From positions 3,286,001 through 3,350,000 of the forward strand of contig OZ223259.1 of assembly GCA_965140555.1 (NCBI GenBank): DNA of 64,000 nt, given 5' to 3'. The notes beneath the pieces were generated by a model. The model saw only the letters and a list, made by a program, of their open reading frames with translations. It was not told the origin of the DNA and did no database searches. The translations under genes and the position numbers were made by a program. This document shows, in pieces, positions 43,878-53,089 of the stretch (positions within the stretch are counted from its first letter, which is position 1; every line of letters starts with the position of its first letter). Source of the stretch: UBA1351 sp965140555. GTDB lineage: Bacteria > Bacillota > Clostridia > Lachnospirales > Vallitaleaceae.

Positions 43878-44588
43878 ATGGCGGTTTCAACAGTATTAAC
43901 AATTGACGATGAAGAGCATATTCTAGAATTGTTAAAATATAATTTAGAAAAAAACGGCTATAGAGTCCTTCAGGCACTTACAGGAGAAGACGGGTTTGCT
44001 TTGTTGGAGGAAGAACATGTTGACATGATTCTTCTAGACTTGATGTTGCCTGGAATTGATGGGTTAGAAGTGTTGCGTCGAATTCGCAATGATGCACGTT
44101 TTCAAGATATTCCGGTCATCATGCTGACAGCCCGTAATGATGAAATCGATACCGTTTTAGGGCTTGAAATGGGAGCCGATGATTATGTGGGAAAACCTTT
44201 TGGATCTCATGAACTCATGGCTCGTATGAAAGCGGTTATCCGTCGCACGGATGCTAAGATGAAAGAAACAGATGAGGCGCGGGTTGATGATGAGGTTATA
44301 CAGGTATCTGATATAACGATTAATCGTTCGACACACGAGATAACCGTTCATGGTGAACGTATGGAGCTGCCCTTGAAGGAGTTTGAACTGCTTTATTTGC
44401 TGGCAAAGAATAAAGGCCGTGTCTTTGACCGTGAGTATCTTTTGGAGAAAATTTGGGGTTATGAATATTATGGAGAAACCCGTACCGTTGATGTTCATAT
44501 TCGAAATTTACGCAAAAAAATTGAAGTCGATGATAAGAATCCAACTTATATCAAGACCGTTCGTGGTGTTGGTTACAAATTTAGATAG
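43878..44588 (+). CDS. phoP: Response regulator PhoP/PhoB (OmpR family)
   Basis: A 236-residue regulator. The receiver domain has the acidic pocket in LTIDDEEHI, the phospho-acceptor Asp in ILLDLMLPGIDG, and the Lys in DDYVGKPFGSHEL. The OmpR-type winged helix is at ~135-236 (ELPLKEFELLYLLAKNKGRV, ending KTVRGVGYKFR). With PhoR it controls the phosphate regulon, probably including this operon. Start ATG after GGAGG; phoR begins nine bases after its stop. Confidence 0.94.
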   Translation: MAVSTVLTIDDEEHILELLKYNLEKNGYRVLQALTGEDGFALLEEEHVDMILLDLMLPGIDGLEVLRRIRNDARFQDIPVIMLTARNDEIDTVLGLEMGADDYVGKPFGSHELMARMKAVIRRTDAKMKETDEARVDDEVIQVSDITINRSTHEITVHGERMELPLKEFELLYLLAKNKGRVFDREYLLEKIWGYEYYGETRTVDVHIRNLRKKIEVDDKNPTYIKTVRGVGYKFR

Positions 44589-44597
44589 AGGACGTTT

Positions 44598-46358
44598 ATG
44601 AGAAAAAAACTATTACTCACCTATCTGTTAATCATTGCCATTACAATAATTGTTACAGTGCTTTTTTCGTGGCAACGGATTAACGACTACTTTTTGCAAC
44701 AGGTAAGCGATCGATCTGCAATCCAGATTGAACTGTTACATAGCTTGCTGGAAAACAAAGATCAGTATGAAGAGATAGATTTTCAGAAATTTGCGGATAA
44801 ATATAGTGACGAGGCGGAGTTTCGGATTACGATTATTGATAGTGAGGGTCAGGTTCTTGCTGATTCCATGCATGATCCGGAAGAGATGGAGAATCATAAG
44901 TATAGACCTGAATTTAAAGTGGCATTACGTGGTGGTAGAGAATCCAGCTTGCGTTATAGTCAGACTGTCGGACAGTATTTTTTCTACTATGCAATGCCGT
45001 TGAAATTGTCTAAAGTTCAGGGAGCTATACGCATATCCGTTCCGGTTGATAGTATACAGGCTCTGATATGGGATATGGTGCAGTCCGTCATCATCGGATT
45101 GATTATCGGTATTGGATTGTCCATTGGTGTTGCCTTCATGTTCACACGGCGATTTATGGAGCCCATTGATGAGTTGACATCAACGGCAAAGTTAATATCT
45201 TCCGGTGACTATGATAACAAGGTTTATATAGACAGTAACGATCAAATAGGTGAGTTGGCTGAGGCATTCAATACGATGACCTATACTATGCGTAAAAATT
45301 TATGGGATATTGAACAAAAGAATGCAGAGCTTGAATCTATTTTGACGAGTATGGAAACAGGTCTTGCTGCCATTGATGAAAACTATCGTATTATTCTCTG
45401 TAACGAACCCTTTCAAGAGATGTTTCAGTTAAATGGAGAAGTCGTAGGTAAGCTATTCTATGAATTGACTCGTCATTCTACTCTTTTCGATGTTATTGAA
45501 AAGGCGATAGACGAAGATGAACACATTGTAGAAGAGACAACTTATCATCAACGTGGGAATGAGCATATTATGAAGATATCGGCCTCTCCTATTAAGAGTC
45601 GGACATCCAAAAATACCCTTCATGGAATTTTGCTAATGGTAGAGGATATAACCAATCTACGTAAGTTGGAGCGTGTTCGTCAAGAGTTTGTTTCGAATGT
45701 TACCCATGAATTGAAGACGCCTCTTACCTCAATAAAGGGATTTGTGGATACACTCAAAAATGGAGCTATGGATGATCATGAAGTGGCTCTCCGTTTCTTG
45801 GATATCATAGATATTGAGTCAGATCGCTTGACACTTCTCATTGAAGATATTCTTGCTTTATCTGAGATAGAAACCATGCGAATGGATCGTAATCAGAAAG
45901 AAGAAGATCTTATTGATGCCATGGATGAAGTATTGCTCATGTTGGAATATAAAGCATTGGAAAAAGGTATTGCCCTAAATCGTAAGGTGTCATCGGATAT
46001 TCCTCTATACTTTTGTAATCGAGACCGTATGAAACAATTATTCATTAATCTCATTGATAATGCTATCAAATATACGGAAAAAGGATCTGTCACTGTAGAC
46101 ATGAAGTTATCGCGCAATGAAGAATATATTGTTGTGAAGGTTATAGATACAGGTATCGGAATAAAGCAAGAACATTTGGACCGCTTATTTGAGCGCTTTT
46201 ACCGGGTGGATAAAGGTCGTTCTAGAAATATGGGAGGTACAGGTCTTGGGTTATCCATTGTGAAGCATATCGTAGAATTATATAACGGAAGTATTCAAGT
46301 GTCGAGTGAAATAAACAAAGGAACGATGATGAAGATTCGTTTGCCGATACGTCATTAA
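44598..46358 (+). CDS. phoR: Sensor histidine kinase PhoR
   Basis: A 586-residue membrane kinase. Helices at ~5-27 and ~157-180 enclose an outside region of about 130 residues. Then come a HAMP domain, a PAS domain (ELESILTSMETGLAAIDENY), the phospho-acceptor His in FVSNVTHELKTPLTSIKGF, and the ATPase boxes NLIDNAIKYT (N), DTGIGI (G1) and GGTGLGLSIVKHI (G2). Phosphorylates PhoP when phosphate is short; PhoU and Pst keep it quiet when phosphate is ample. Confidence 0.95.
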   Translation: MRKKLLLTYLLIIAITIIVTVLFSWQRINDYFLQQVSDRSAIQIELLHSLLENKDQYEEIDFQKFADKYSDEAEFRITIIDSEGQVLADSMHDPEEMENHKYRPEFKVALRGGRESSLRYSQTVGQYFFYYAMPLKLSKVQGAIRISVPVDSIQALIWDMVQSVIIGLIIGIGLSIGVAFMFTRRFMEPIDELTSTAKLISSGDYDNKVYIDSNDQIGELAEAFNTMTYTMRKNLWDIEQKNAELESILTSMETGLAAIDENYRIILCNEPFQEMFQLNGEVVGKLFYELTRHSTLFDVIEKAIDEDEHIVEETTYHQRGNEHIMKISASPIKSRTSKNTLHGILLMVEDITNLRKLERVRQEFVSNVTHELKTPLTSIKGFVDTLKNGAMDDHEVALRFLDIIDIESDRLTLLIEDILALSEIETMRMDRNQKEEDLIDAMDEVLLMLEYKALEKGIALNRKVSSDIPLYFCNRDRMKQLFINLIDNAIKYTEKGSVTVDMKLSRNEEYIVVKVIDTGIGIKQEHLDRLFERFYRVDKGRSRNMGGTGLGLSIVKHIVELYNGSIQVSSEINKGTMMKIRLPIRH

Positions 46359-46375
46359 TTGGTCTATAGATACAG

Positions 46376-46403
46376 AAAAAATCTGCCTGTGCAGATTTTT
46401 TTG
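46376..46403 (+). terminator. Terminator of the pst-phoUPR operon
   Basis: AAAAAATCTGC and GCAGATTTTTT stem with a short loop; it ends in a T-run. Confidence 0.9.
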
Positions 46404-46467
46404 TGCATATTCGATAGTATATATAAAATTTGTTTTTTCTGACTTTAAAGTTATGCAGTAAAAAAGG

Positions 46468-46494
46468 TTGACAAAAAGATATATCTACTATAAA
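46468..46494 (+). promoter_or_regulatory. Promoter of the DAHP synthase gene
   Basis: Perfect TTGACA, 15-base spacer, TATAAA. The -10 lies in the loop of a small inverted repeat (TCTAC/GTAGA, 46484-46499), which might be an operator. Confidence 0.5.
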
Positions 46495-46525
46495 GTAGAA
46501 ACAACATAACTGTGGAGGAAGAAAA

Positions 46526-47557
46526 ATGAACTTAAAATATGTCAAGAAATTACCGGGACCTGAAGAGATTATTAATGAAATTAAGGTATCAGAAGAATTG
46601 CGATTAATGAAAGCAAAACGGGATGAAAAAATAAAGAATATATTTAGCGGAAATGATGACACGTTTATTCTTATTATAGGACCATGTTCAGCAGATAATG
46701 AAAAATCTGTTTTGGAATATATGGAACGATTATCCAGATTGCAAGAACGTGTTGAAGATAAGATACTTATGATACCGCGTGTTTATACAAATAAACCTAG
46801 GACGACGGGAGAAGGTTACAAGGGAATTGTTCATCAACCGGATCCGATGGAAAAAGCAGATATTGCTGCGGGAATTCGTGCTATGCGTCAGTTACATATT
46901 AAGGTAGCGGAAATCTCGGGAATGACAACAGCCGATGAAATGCTCTATCCAGAAAATTATGCGTATTTACATGATGTATTAAGTTATGTGGCAATTGGTG
47001 CAAGAAGTGTGGAAAATCAGCAGCATCGTTTGACAGCGAGTGGATTGGATATTCCTGTAGGTATGAAAAATCCTACAGGTGGTGATGTGACAGTTATGAT
47101 GAATGCTATTCGTGCGGCACAGATCAGTCACAACTTTATATTCCGTTCTTATGAAATCGAAACGAAAGGAAATCCATACGCTCATGCTATAGCAAGAGGG
47201 TATGTTGATCCCTATGGACGCAACTTTCCCAATTATCATTTTGAAGATGTCAAACACTTAATTGAACTTTATGAACAACGAGGGTTGAATCATCCTGCAT
47301 TGATCATTGACACGAACCATGCGAACTCAAATAAGCGTTATAAGGAACAACCGCGTATTGCTAATGAGGTTATTCGTAACAGAAATTATGATCCTGACAT
47401 CAAAAAAATCGTTAAAGGCCTTATGATTGAAAGTTATCTTATAGGTGGTTCGCAAAAAGTTGGTAACGGTGTCTACGGACAATCCATTACAGACCCTTGT
47501 CTTTCATTTGAAGAAACAGAAAGGATGGTTTTGGAAGTGGCTGATAATCTATGGTAG
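46526..47557 (+). CDS. aroF: 3-deoxy-7-phosphoheptulonate synthase (type I DAHP synthase)
   Basis: A 343-residue enzyme joining phosphoenolpyruvate and erythrose-4-phosphate, the first step to aromatic amino acids. Type I (AroF/G/H) signatures: FILIIGPCSADNEKSV, VYTNKPRTTGEGYKGI, the metal-binding Cys in GPCSA, ENQQHRLTASGLDIPVGMKN, and DTNHANSNK. No N-terminal regulatory domain beyond the short family-typical arm. Start ATG after GGAGG. The DUF554 gene overlaps its last seven bases, so they are co-translated. Confidence 0.96.
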   Translation: MNLKYVKKLPGPEEIINEIKVSEELRLMKAKRDEKIKNIFSGNDDTFILIIGPCSADNEKSVLEYMERLSRLQERVEDKILMIPRVYTNKPRTTGEGYKGIVHQPDPMEKADIAAGIRAMRQLHIKVAEISGMTTADEMLYPENYAYLHDVLSYVAIGARSVENQQHRLTASGLDIPVGMKNPTGGDVTVMMNAIRAAQISHNFIFRSYEIETKGNPYAHAIARGYVDPYGRNFPNYHFEDVKHLIELYEQRGLNHPALIIDTNHANSNKRYKEQPRIANEVIRNRNYDPDIKKIVKGLMIESYLIGGSQKVGNGVYGQSITDPCLSFEETERMVLEVADNLW

Positions 47558-48225
47558 GAACCTTCGTTAATGGAATAGCAGTCCTTGTAGGGGGTTCCTT
47601 AGGACTGTTGTTTAACAAACTTGTACCGGAACGATTTATAAAAATCGCTTTTCAAAGTATAGGCTTGTTTACGCTGGTCATGGGTATACAAATGGCACTT
47701 AGTACCAATGAACAACTATATGTTATCTTTAGTTTACTCATTGGGTCAATCATCGGAGAATTCTTGAACCTTGAACAACGCCTTCAAGGTGTTGCTGAGT
47801 GGGTAAAATCAAAAACGCATAGTGCAGATGATCGATTCACAGAAGGGGTTATGACAGCTTTCTTGCTTTTTTGCATGGGCTCTATGACAATTATGGGAGC
47901 TATTCAGGAAGGCATTTACAACAATCATGAGTTACTCTTCATGAAGTCGGGGATGGATATGTTTGCAGCCCTTGCCTTGGCTTCATCTCTAGGTATAGGC
48001 GTTTTATTCAGTGTTGTTCCGTTGTTCATATACCAAGGTGGATTAACATTACTTGCGGGGATGTTGCAACCATATATGACGGATGCAATGATGACCGAAT
48101 TAAGTGCAGTCGGTGGTATTCTATTGATGGCACTGGCACTTAATATTCTTGAGATTAAGGTTGTAAAGGTGATGAATATGTTGCCTGCCCTTATTATTAT
48201 TGTTCTCTTTATGGTCATAGGCTAG
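47551..48225 (+). CDS. DUF554 family membrane protein (YdfK/YqgA-like)
   Basis: A 224-residue membrane protein with about six helices. The DUF554 pattern is clear: GTFVNGIAVLVGGSLGLLF at the start, LGMSL-type interior, and FCMGSMTIMGAIQEG in the middle. Role unknown; suggested to be a transporter. The start ATG overlaps the end of the DAHP synthase gene (ATGGTAG). Its stop codon is formed by the first bases of the MITE-like repeat (CTAG at 48222-48225), so the repeat has landed at the gene's extreme 3' end. Confidence 0.85.
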   Translation: MVGTFVNGIAVLVGGSLGLLFNKLVPERFIKIAFQSIGLFTLVMGIQMALSTNEQLYVIFSLLIGSIIGEFLNLEQRLQGVAEWVKSKTHSADDRFTEGVMTAFLLFCMGSMTIMGAIQEGIYNNHELLFMKSGMDMFAALALASSLGIGVLFSVVPLFIYQGGLTLLAGMLQPYMTDAMMTELSAVGGILLMALALNILEIKVVKVMNMLPALIIIVLFMVIG

Positions 48226-48316
48226 TGCACTGACACGTTCATAAATAGACGAATTATTTGCCTATGAAAAAACATTCTGCATCATTCGTTCAAATATGAA
48301 CATGCCAGTACACTAG
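48222..48316. repeat. MITE-like palindromic repeat, long copy (95 bp)
   Basis: Begins CTAGTGCACTGACACGTTC and ends CATGCCAGTACACTAG; the ends are inverted repeats matching at about 19 of 22 bases. Reverse-complemented, it matches the 54-bp copy at 17007-17060 apart from 41 extra internal bases. It encodes nothing. Its first bases supply the stop codon of the DUF554 gene. Confidence 0.8.
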
Positions 48317-48345
48317 AGCAGTAACCATTATTTCACCTCTTTAAC

Positions 48346-48374
48346 TTGACAAACGTTTAAACCTAGTGTATGAT
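48346..48374 (+). promoter_or_regulatory. Promoter of the leuA T-box transcript
   Basis: Perfect TTGACA, 17-base spacer, TATGAT, 30-odd bases past the repeat. Confidence 0.75.
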
Positions 48375-48389
48375 TTATAAAAAGTTATT

Positions 48390-48648
48390 AAAGACTGTGA
48401 ATAGGAGCAGTAGCATATTGGAATCTTTCAGAGAGTTGTTGGTTGGTGTGAAGCAACAGAGGATAACATGTGAACTAGCCTAGGAGTTGCATGCTGAACA
48501 GTTGAAGTAGGCATTGCCGGTATTGACCGTTATATCAAGAGGATATGTTAGTATCCGTTAAGTGTGTTCGTTATACGAATGAATCAGAGTGGTAACGCGG
48601 AAGTCACCTTTCGTCTCTATATATTATGGAGATGGAAGGTTTTTTTAT
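48390..48648 (+). promoter_or_regulatory. T-box riboswitch, leucine (specifier CTA)
   Basis: A complete T-box leader. Stem I includes the AG-bulge region, the distal GGTTGGTGTGAAGC loop and the specifier loop GTGAACTAGCC with CTA (Leu) at 48475-48477. The antiterminator carries the T-box core AGAGTGGTAACGCGG (48586-48600), whose TGGT would pair with the ACCA end of uncharged tRNA-Leu. A terminator with T-run ends at ~48648 (ACCTTT arm against AAGGT). When leucine is short, uncharged tRNA-Leu stabilises the antiterminator and leuA is read. Confidence 0.93.
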
Positions 48649-48786
48649 ATTACAGAAACGTTTCTTTCACCATCGGAATTTGAGACGTAAAGTGTGTTTG
48701 AACCTTTTTTCTTGTTTTCAAGAAGACTATGTTGTTTGGATGACAAGGATATAATATTAAGAAGAATAGGATATGGAGGAAGCATC

Positions 48787-50460
48787 ATGAATAAGAATGT
48801 AATGAAGTATCAAAAGTACCCGGTATTCAAATATGACAAACGAACTTGGCCGTCAAAAGAGCTAACAACACCTCCAGTTTTTTGTAGTGTAGACTTAAGA
48901 GACGGGAATCAAGCCTTACCGAACCCCATGGGCATTGATGTAAAATTGACTTACTTTGACTTACTTGTGGACATGGGATTTAAGGAAATTGAAATTGGAT
49001 TTCCGTCAGCCTCAGATACCGAATATAATTTTTTGAGACGATTAATCGAAGAAAATCGCATTCCTGAGGATGTGACAGTTCAGGTATTGGTACAGGCCCG
49101 AGAGCATTTGATAGCGAAAACTTTTGAAGCACTTAAAGGTTCCAAAAAAGCGATTGTACATGTGTATAATTCAACATCAACAGCACAACGAGAAATGGTC
49201 TTTAAGAAATCCAAAGAAGAAATCAAGGAAATTGCTATTGAAGGGGCAAGTTTGTTGAAAAAATATGCGAAACAATATCCTGAGACGGAGTTTAAGTTCC
49301 AATATTCGCCTGAGAGTTTTACAGGTACAGAAATGGACTATGCACTAGAAGTTGTTGAAGCGGTACTCGATGTATGGGAACCGACGGCGGCTAAACCGGC
49401 AATCATTAACTTACCGGCAACGGTTGAAATGACGACACCGAATGTATTTGCGGATCAAATTGAATGGTTCTGTGATCATATTACACGACGTGACAGCGTA
49501 TTGATTAGCTTGCATACGCATAATGATAGAGGAACAGGGGTAGCGGCAACAGAATTGGCGTTGATGGCAGGCGCAGATCGTGTGGAAGGAACATTATTTG
49601 GTAACGGTGAACGAACAGGGAATTTAGATATTATGACCTTGGCATTGAATTACTATTCTCAAGGAATTGATCCGGGGATCTATGTAGAAGATATGAACCG
49701 AGTAACCGAAGTTTATGAGCGATGTACAGGATTGACGATTCATGATCGACATCCTTATGCCGGTAAATTGGTTTATACAGCATTCTCAGGATCCCATCAA
49801 GATGCTATACGTAAAGGTCTTCATCATTATGAAGCCCGAGAGAACAAAGTATGGGATATTCCTTATTTGCCTCTTGATCCTCAAGATATAGGCAGACGCT
49901 ATGAACCGATTATTCGTATTAACAGTCAGTCAGGAAAGGGTGGTATTGCTTATGTCCTTGAATCGGACTATGGCTATAAGGCGCCGAAAGCGATGCATCA
50001 GGAAATCAGTTATTACGTGCAAAAACAAGCAGATGTTCTTTCGAGAGAACTGACGAATGTTGAAATTTTTGACAACTTTAAGGAACACTTTGTTAATGTC
50101 ATAGAACCACATGAAATCATTCAATTCTCATATTCCTACAACGATGAAGAAAAAGAGGCGATGGTGGTAAACGCGAAGGTTGTCATTAACGGGGTAGAAA
50201 AAGAAGTTAAAGGGGAAGGAAATGGCCCTGTATCGGCATTTTTTAACGCCGTTGCTCCTATGTTGGAACATACCTATGAATTAGTTAATTACTATGAACA
50301 TGCTTTATCAGATAGTGCCCATGCGGAAGCTGCTGCATATATCCAAATTCAAAACAACGAAGGAATCAAGCATTTTGGGGTAGGACAAGATACAAATATT
50401 GATAAAGCCTCCATACGTGCTATCATGAGTGCTTTAAATGGTTTTGATCGCAGTAGATAA
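48787..50460 (+). CDS. leuA: 2-isopropylmalate synthase, LeuA type 2
   Basis: A 557-residue enzyme that joins acetyl-CoA and 2-oxoisovalerate, the first step to leucine. Start at the ATG at 48787 after GGAGGA; an in-frame frame to 48694 lies in the leader. The N-terminal form (KYQKYPVFKYDKRTWPSKEL) is the type 2 (fungal/actinobacterial-like) group. Catalytic motif VDLRDGNQALPNPM, metal ligands in HTHNDRGTGVA, and a C-terminal regulatory domain (~440-557) that binds leucine. Controlled by the T-box. The other leu genes are not in this window. Confidence 0.96.
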   Translation: MNKNVMKYQKYPVFKYDKRTWPSKELTTPPVFCSVDLRDGNQALPNPMGIDVKLTYFDLLVDMGFKEIEIGFPSASDTEYNFLRRLIEENRIPEDVTVQVLVQAREHLIAKTFEALKGSKKAIVHVYNSTSTAQREMVFKKSKEEIKEIAIEGASLLKKYAKQYPETEFKFQYSPESFTGTEMDYALEVVEAVLDVWEPTAAKPAIINLPATVEMTTPNVFADQIEWFCDHITRRDSVLISLHTHNDRGTGVAATELALMAGADRVEGTLFGNGERTGNLDIMTLALNYYSQGIDPGIYVEDMNRVTEVYERCTGLTIHDRHPYAGKLVYTAFSGSHQDAIRKGLHHYEARENKVWDIPYLPLDPQDIGRRYEPIIRINSQSGKGGIAYVLESDYGYKAPKAMHQEISYYVQKQADVLSRELTNVEIFDNFKEHFVNVIEPHEIIQFSYSYNDEEKEAMVVNAKVVINGVEKEVKGEGNGPVSAFFNAVAPMLEHTYELVNYYEHALSDSAHAEAAAYIQIQNNEGIKHFGVGQDTNIDKASIRAIMSALNGFDRSR

Positions 50461-50527
50461 AGGTTGAAGTATTGCAATAAAATGTACATAAAGGAATAGT
50501 ATAAACAGACGTTTAAGCAAGTCGATG

Positions 50528-50571
50528 AAGCCAGTCATAAAATATTTACAATTTATGACTGACTTTTTTTC
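50528..50571 (+). terminator. Terminator of leuA
   Basis: CAGTCATAAA and TTTATGACTG form the core of a ~14-pair stem, followed by CTTTTTTT. Confidence 0.85.
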
Positions 50572-50580
50572 GACAAATAC

Positions 50581-50609
50581 TTGACAAAGATTTATACGTT
50601 TTGTATAAT
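50581..50609 (+). promoter_or_regulatory. Consensus promoter of feoA
   Basis: Perfect TTGACA, 17-base spacer, perfect TATAAT; the Fur box follows directly downstream. Confidence 0.85.
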
Positions 50610-50614
50610 AAGTT

Positions 50615-50635
50615 TGAAAATGATAATCCTTATCA
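50615..50635 (+). promoter_or_regulatory. Fur box upstream of feoA
   Basis: The 21 bases at 50615-50635 (from TGAAAATGATAA to CCTTATCA) match the Fur consensus at most positions. Placed at the start of transcription, they should let iron-loaded Fur repress feoA. Confidence 0.8.
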
Positions 50636-50652
50636 AGAAGGAGTGAAGACTT

Positions 50653-50865
50653 ATGCCATTATCAAAAGCTAAGGCAGGATACACAGCACGAATCAAAGAA
50701 GTGACAGGTCATAATAAAATTAAAGATTTTCTTTTCACATTAGGTTGTACTGAAGGGGAAGAGATTACCTTGATTTCTGTTCTTTCAGGGAACTACATTA
50801 TTAGTGTGAAAGATAGTCGATATGCAATTGATAAAAAGATGGCTAAAGCGATAGAGTTAGTTTAA
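50653..50865 (+). CDS. feoA: Ferrous iron transport protein FeoA
   Basis: A 70-residue SH3-like cytoplasmic protein that supports FeoB. Typical pattern: MPLSKAKAGYTARIKEVTG at the start, FTLGCTEGEEITLISVLSGN in the middle and YAIDKKMAKAIELV at the end. Start ATG after AAGGAGTG. Iron-regulated by the Fur box. A terminator and a palindrome separate it from feoB. Confidence 0.93.
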   Translation: MPLSKAKAGYTARIKEVTGHNKIKDFLFTLGCTEGEEITLISVLSGNYIISVKDSRYAIDKKMAKAIELV

Positions 50866-50871
50866 GTAAGA

Positions 50872-50895
50872 AACTGCGGCATAGCCGCTTTTTTA
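50872..50895 (+). terminator. Terminator or attenuator between feoA and feoB
   Basis: GCGGC and GCCGC form a five-pair GC stem with an ATA loop followed by six T, directly after feoA. It should lower feoB reading from the feoA promoter. Confidence 0.7.
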
Positions 50896-50896
50896 A

Positions 50897-50937
50897 GGCA
50901 AACGAATGAGAATGGTTATCAATAACATTCGTTTGCC
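50897..50937 (+). promoter_or_regulatory. Twelve-base inverted repeat with Fur-like core between feoA and feoB
   Basis: Perfect arms GGCAAACGAATG (50897-50908) and CATTCGTTTGCC (50926-50937). The loop holds AGAATGGTTATCAATAA, with a Fur-box-like part. It may be an operator, an RNA hairpin near the feoB ribosome site, or both. Confidence 0.6.
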
Positions 50938-50959
50938 ACATATATTTAGGAGGTAGGAT

Positions 50960-52915
50960 ATGAAAATTGCATTAGCAGGGAACCCGAATTCGGGAAAAAC
51001 AACCATGTTTAATGCCATCACGGGAAAGACAGAATATGTCGGTAACTGGCCCGGGGTAACAGTGGATAAGAAAGAAGCAGACCTAAAGCGCCGATATAAA
51101 AAGATTATTGAACATGGACGCGTTGTGGATTTGCCGGGAGCTTATTCGATTGCACCTTATACCAGTGAAGAGGCAATTACAAGAGATTTCGTGCTTGGTG
51201 AAAAACCGGATGTTATTTTGAACATCATCGATGCAAACAGTTTAGAACGTTCGTTATACTTTACATCGCAATTATTGGAGCTTGGGATTCCGGTAGTTGT
51301 AGCGTTGAATAAACAAGATATTGTTAAGCGAAAAGGAACGCTCATTGATTTAAAGAAACTGGAAGAACAATTGAAGTGTAAGTTTGTTCCGACTATTGCC
51401 CATGATGATATTGGGTTAGATGAGTTGATGGAAACGGTAAAGGCACAGGCAGCATTAAAAACACAAAAAGCACCGTCCTTCGAAGGAAAGAAAACAGAGG
51501 GCGAGGATAAAGCGCGCCAGGCTTATATAAAATCTATCACTGATCGAGCGGTTAAGAGAAAGCGTAAAGCCAATGAAGTAACGGCGAGTGATAAGATAGA
51601 TCGTGTTGTCGCAAATCCCTTGTTAGGGTTGCCGATTTTTGCTGTCATTATGTGGTTTGTCTATGCCATGTCGATTAATGGACCGGGTGGATTCTTATCA
51701 GGATATTTGAATGACACATTTTTTGGTGAGATGGTACCTAATGCTGCCAACAGTTTTTTTGAATCTATTGGCGTAAATCCGTTGTTACAAGCATTGATTG
51801 TTGATGGAGCCATTGCAGGTGTAGGTGCCGTTATTGGTTTCTTACCGCTTATTATGATTTTATTCTTCTTCTTAGGTTTGCTAGAAGATAGTGGTTATAT
51901 GGCTCGTGTTGCTGTTATCATGGACCGCTACTTCAAAAAAATCGGGTTATCAGGTAAATCCATTATTCCTATGATTGTTGGTTCGGGATGTTCTATTCCC
52001 GGTGTTATGGCAACGCGTACGATAGAAGATGATACTGAGAAAAAAATTACAACAATGTTGACACCTTTTGTGCCATGTGGTGCTAAATTGCCAATTATTG
52101 CATTGTTCTCAGCTGTCTTTTTCCCAGGGGTTGCTTGGATGTTACCTGCTATGTATATACTTGCAGGTCTTATGATTATTATTGGTGGTTTGCTACTCAA
52201 ACGCATTTTCAAATGGGAAAGTACATCATCGTTTATTATTGAATTACCGGAGTACAAGATTCCAAGTTTGAAACATGGTTTCAGACAAATGTTTAAACAG
52301 GCAAAAGCGTTTATCGTTAAAGCGTCAACGATTATTCTTGTTATGAATACTCTAGTATGGTTTATGCAAACATATGGATGGAGATTACAAGTTGTTGATG
52401 AACAAGCAAATAGTATTTTAGCAACAGTAGGTTCTATTATTGCTCCGCTCTTGATTCCGTTAGGTTTCTTGGGATGGCAAGTAGCGGCAGCTACATTGAC
52501 GGGATTTATTGCGAAGGAAAATGTCGTAGCAACCTTTGCTATTATTTTGGCAGTAGCGTCTGAAGATGCACTCATGACACCGGGTGGTGTATTGACAGAA
52601 TTCTTCAACCCTGTTACAGGATTTGCTTTCTTGGCATTTAACTTATTTACACCACCTTGTTTTGCGGCCATAGGTGCTATGAATTCAGAATTGAATGATA
52701 GAAAATGGCTGTTCCGTTCGATTGCTTTCCAACTATCTGTTGGTTATACAGTGGCTATGTTAATCAGTCAAATCGGAACAATTGTTGTATACGGTAAATT
52801 AGCAACAGGTTTTGTGCCTGCAATTTTCGTTACTATATTTATGATCGGTCTTGTAACATATTTGATTAAATCCAATAAGGATGTATCAACAGCTCGACCG
52901 GTTGCTCAACATTAA
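50960..52915 (+). CDS. feoB: Ferrous iron transporter FeoB
   Basis: A 651-residue membrane GTPase for Fe(II) uptake. The N-terminal G domain has GNPNSGKTT (7-15), VTVDKKEADLK (switch), DLPGAYS (G3) and NKQD (G4). The membrane part contains two Gate motifs (VGSGCSIPGVMATRTI; ATLTGFIAKENVVATF). Start ATG after AGGAGG. A small Cys-rich FeoB-partner gene follows after 12 bases, as in many Clostridia. Confidence 0.97.
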   Translation: MKIALAGNPNSGKTTMFNAITGKTEYVGNWPGVTVDKKEADLKRRYKKIIEHGRVVDLPGAYSIAPYTSEEAITRDFVLGEKPDVILNIIDANSLERSLYFTSQLLELGIPVVVALNKQDIVKRKGTLIDLKKLEEQLKCKFVPTIAHDDIGLDELMETVKAQAALKTQKAPSFEGKKTEGEDKARQAYIKSITDRAVKRKRKANEVTASDKIDRVVANPLLGLPIFAVIMWFVYAMSINGPGGFLSGYLNDTFFGEMVPNAANSFFESIGVNPLLQALIVDGAIAGVGAVIGFLPLIMILFFFLGLLEDSGYMARVAVIMDRYFKKIGLSGKSIIPMIVGSGCSIPGVMATRTIEDDTEKKITTMLTPFVPCGAKLPIIALFSAVFFPGVAWMLPAMYILAGLMIIIGGLLLKRIFKWESTSSFIIELPEYKIPSLKHGFRQMFKQAKAFIVKASTIILVMNTLVWFMQTYGWRLQVVDEQANSILATVGSIIAPLLIPLGFLGWQVAAATLTGFIAKENVVATFAIILAVASEDALMTPGGVLTEFFNPVTGFAFLAFNLFTPPCFAAIGAMNSELNDRKWLFRSIAFQLSVGYTVAMLISQIGTIVVYGKLATGFVPAIFVTIFMIGLVTYLIKSNKDVSTARPVAQH

Positions 52916-52927
52916 GGAGTGATTCAA

Positions 52928-53077
52928 ATGGGATTAGGAACAATCATCGTAGCATTAGTGTTCATTGGAATTATTGGACTGGCTGCAGCTAAATCATATA
53001 AAAGTATGAAGAATAATTCATGCCCTGGATGTTCAGGCGGTTGTTCTGAACAAACAAGGAAAAATTGTTCCCATTAA
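52928..53077 (+). CDS. FeoB-associated Cys-rich membrane peptide
   Basis: A 49-residue peptide not usually caught by gene finders. One membrane helix (GTIIVALVFIGIIGLAAAK) is followed by a short Cys-rich tail with CPGCSGGC and a final CSH. Start ATG at 52928 after AAGGAGTG, 12 bases past feoB. Matches the FeoB-associated Cys-rich family; the role is unclear, maybe metal handling at the inner face. Confidence 0.85.
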   Translation: MGLGTIIVALVFIGIIGLAAAKSYKSMKNNSCPGCSGGCSEQTRKNCSH

Positions 53078-53089
53078 CATGAGTATATC

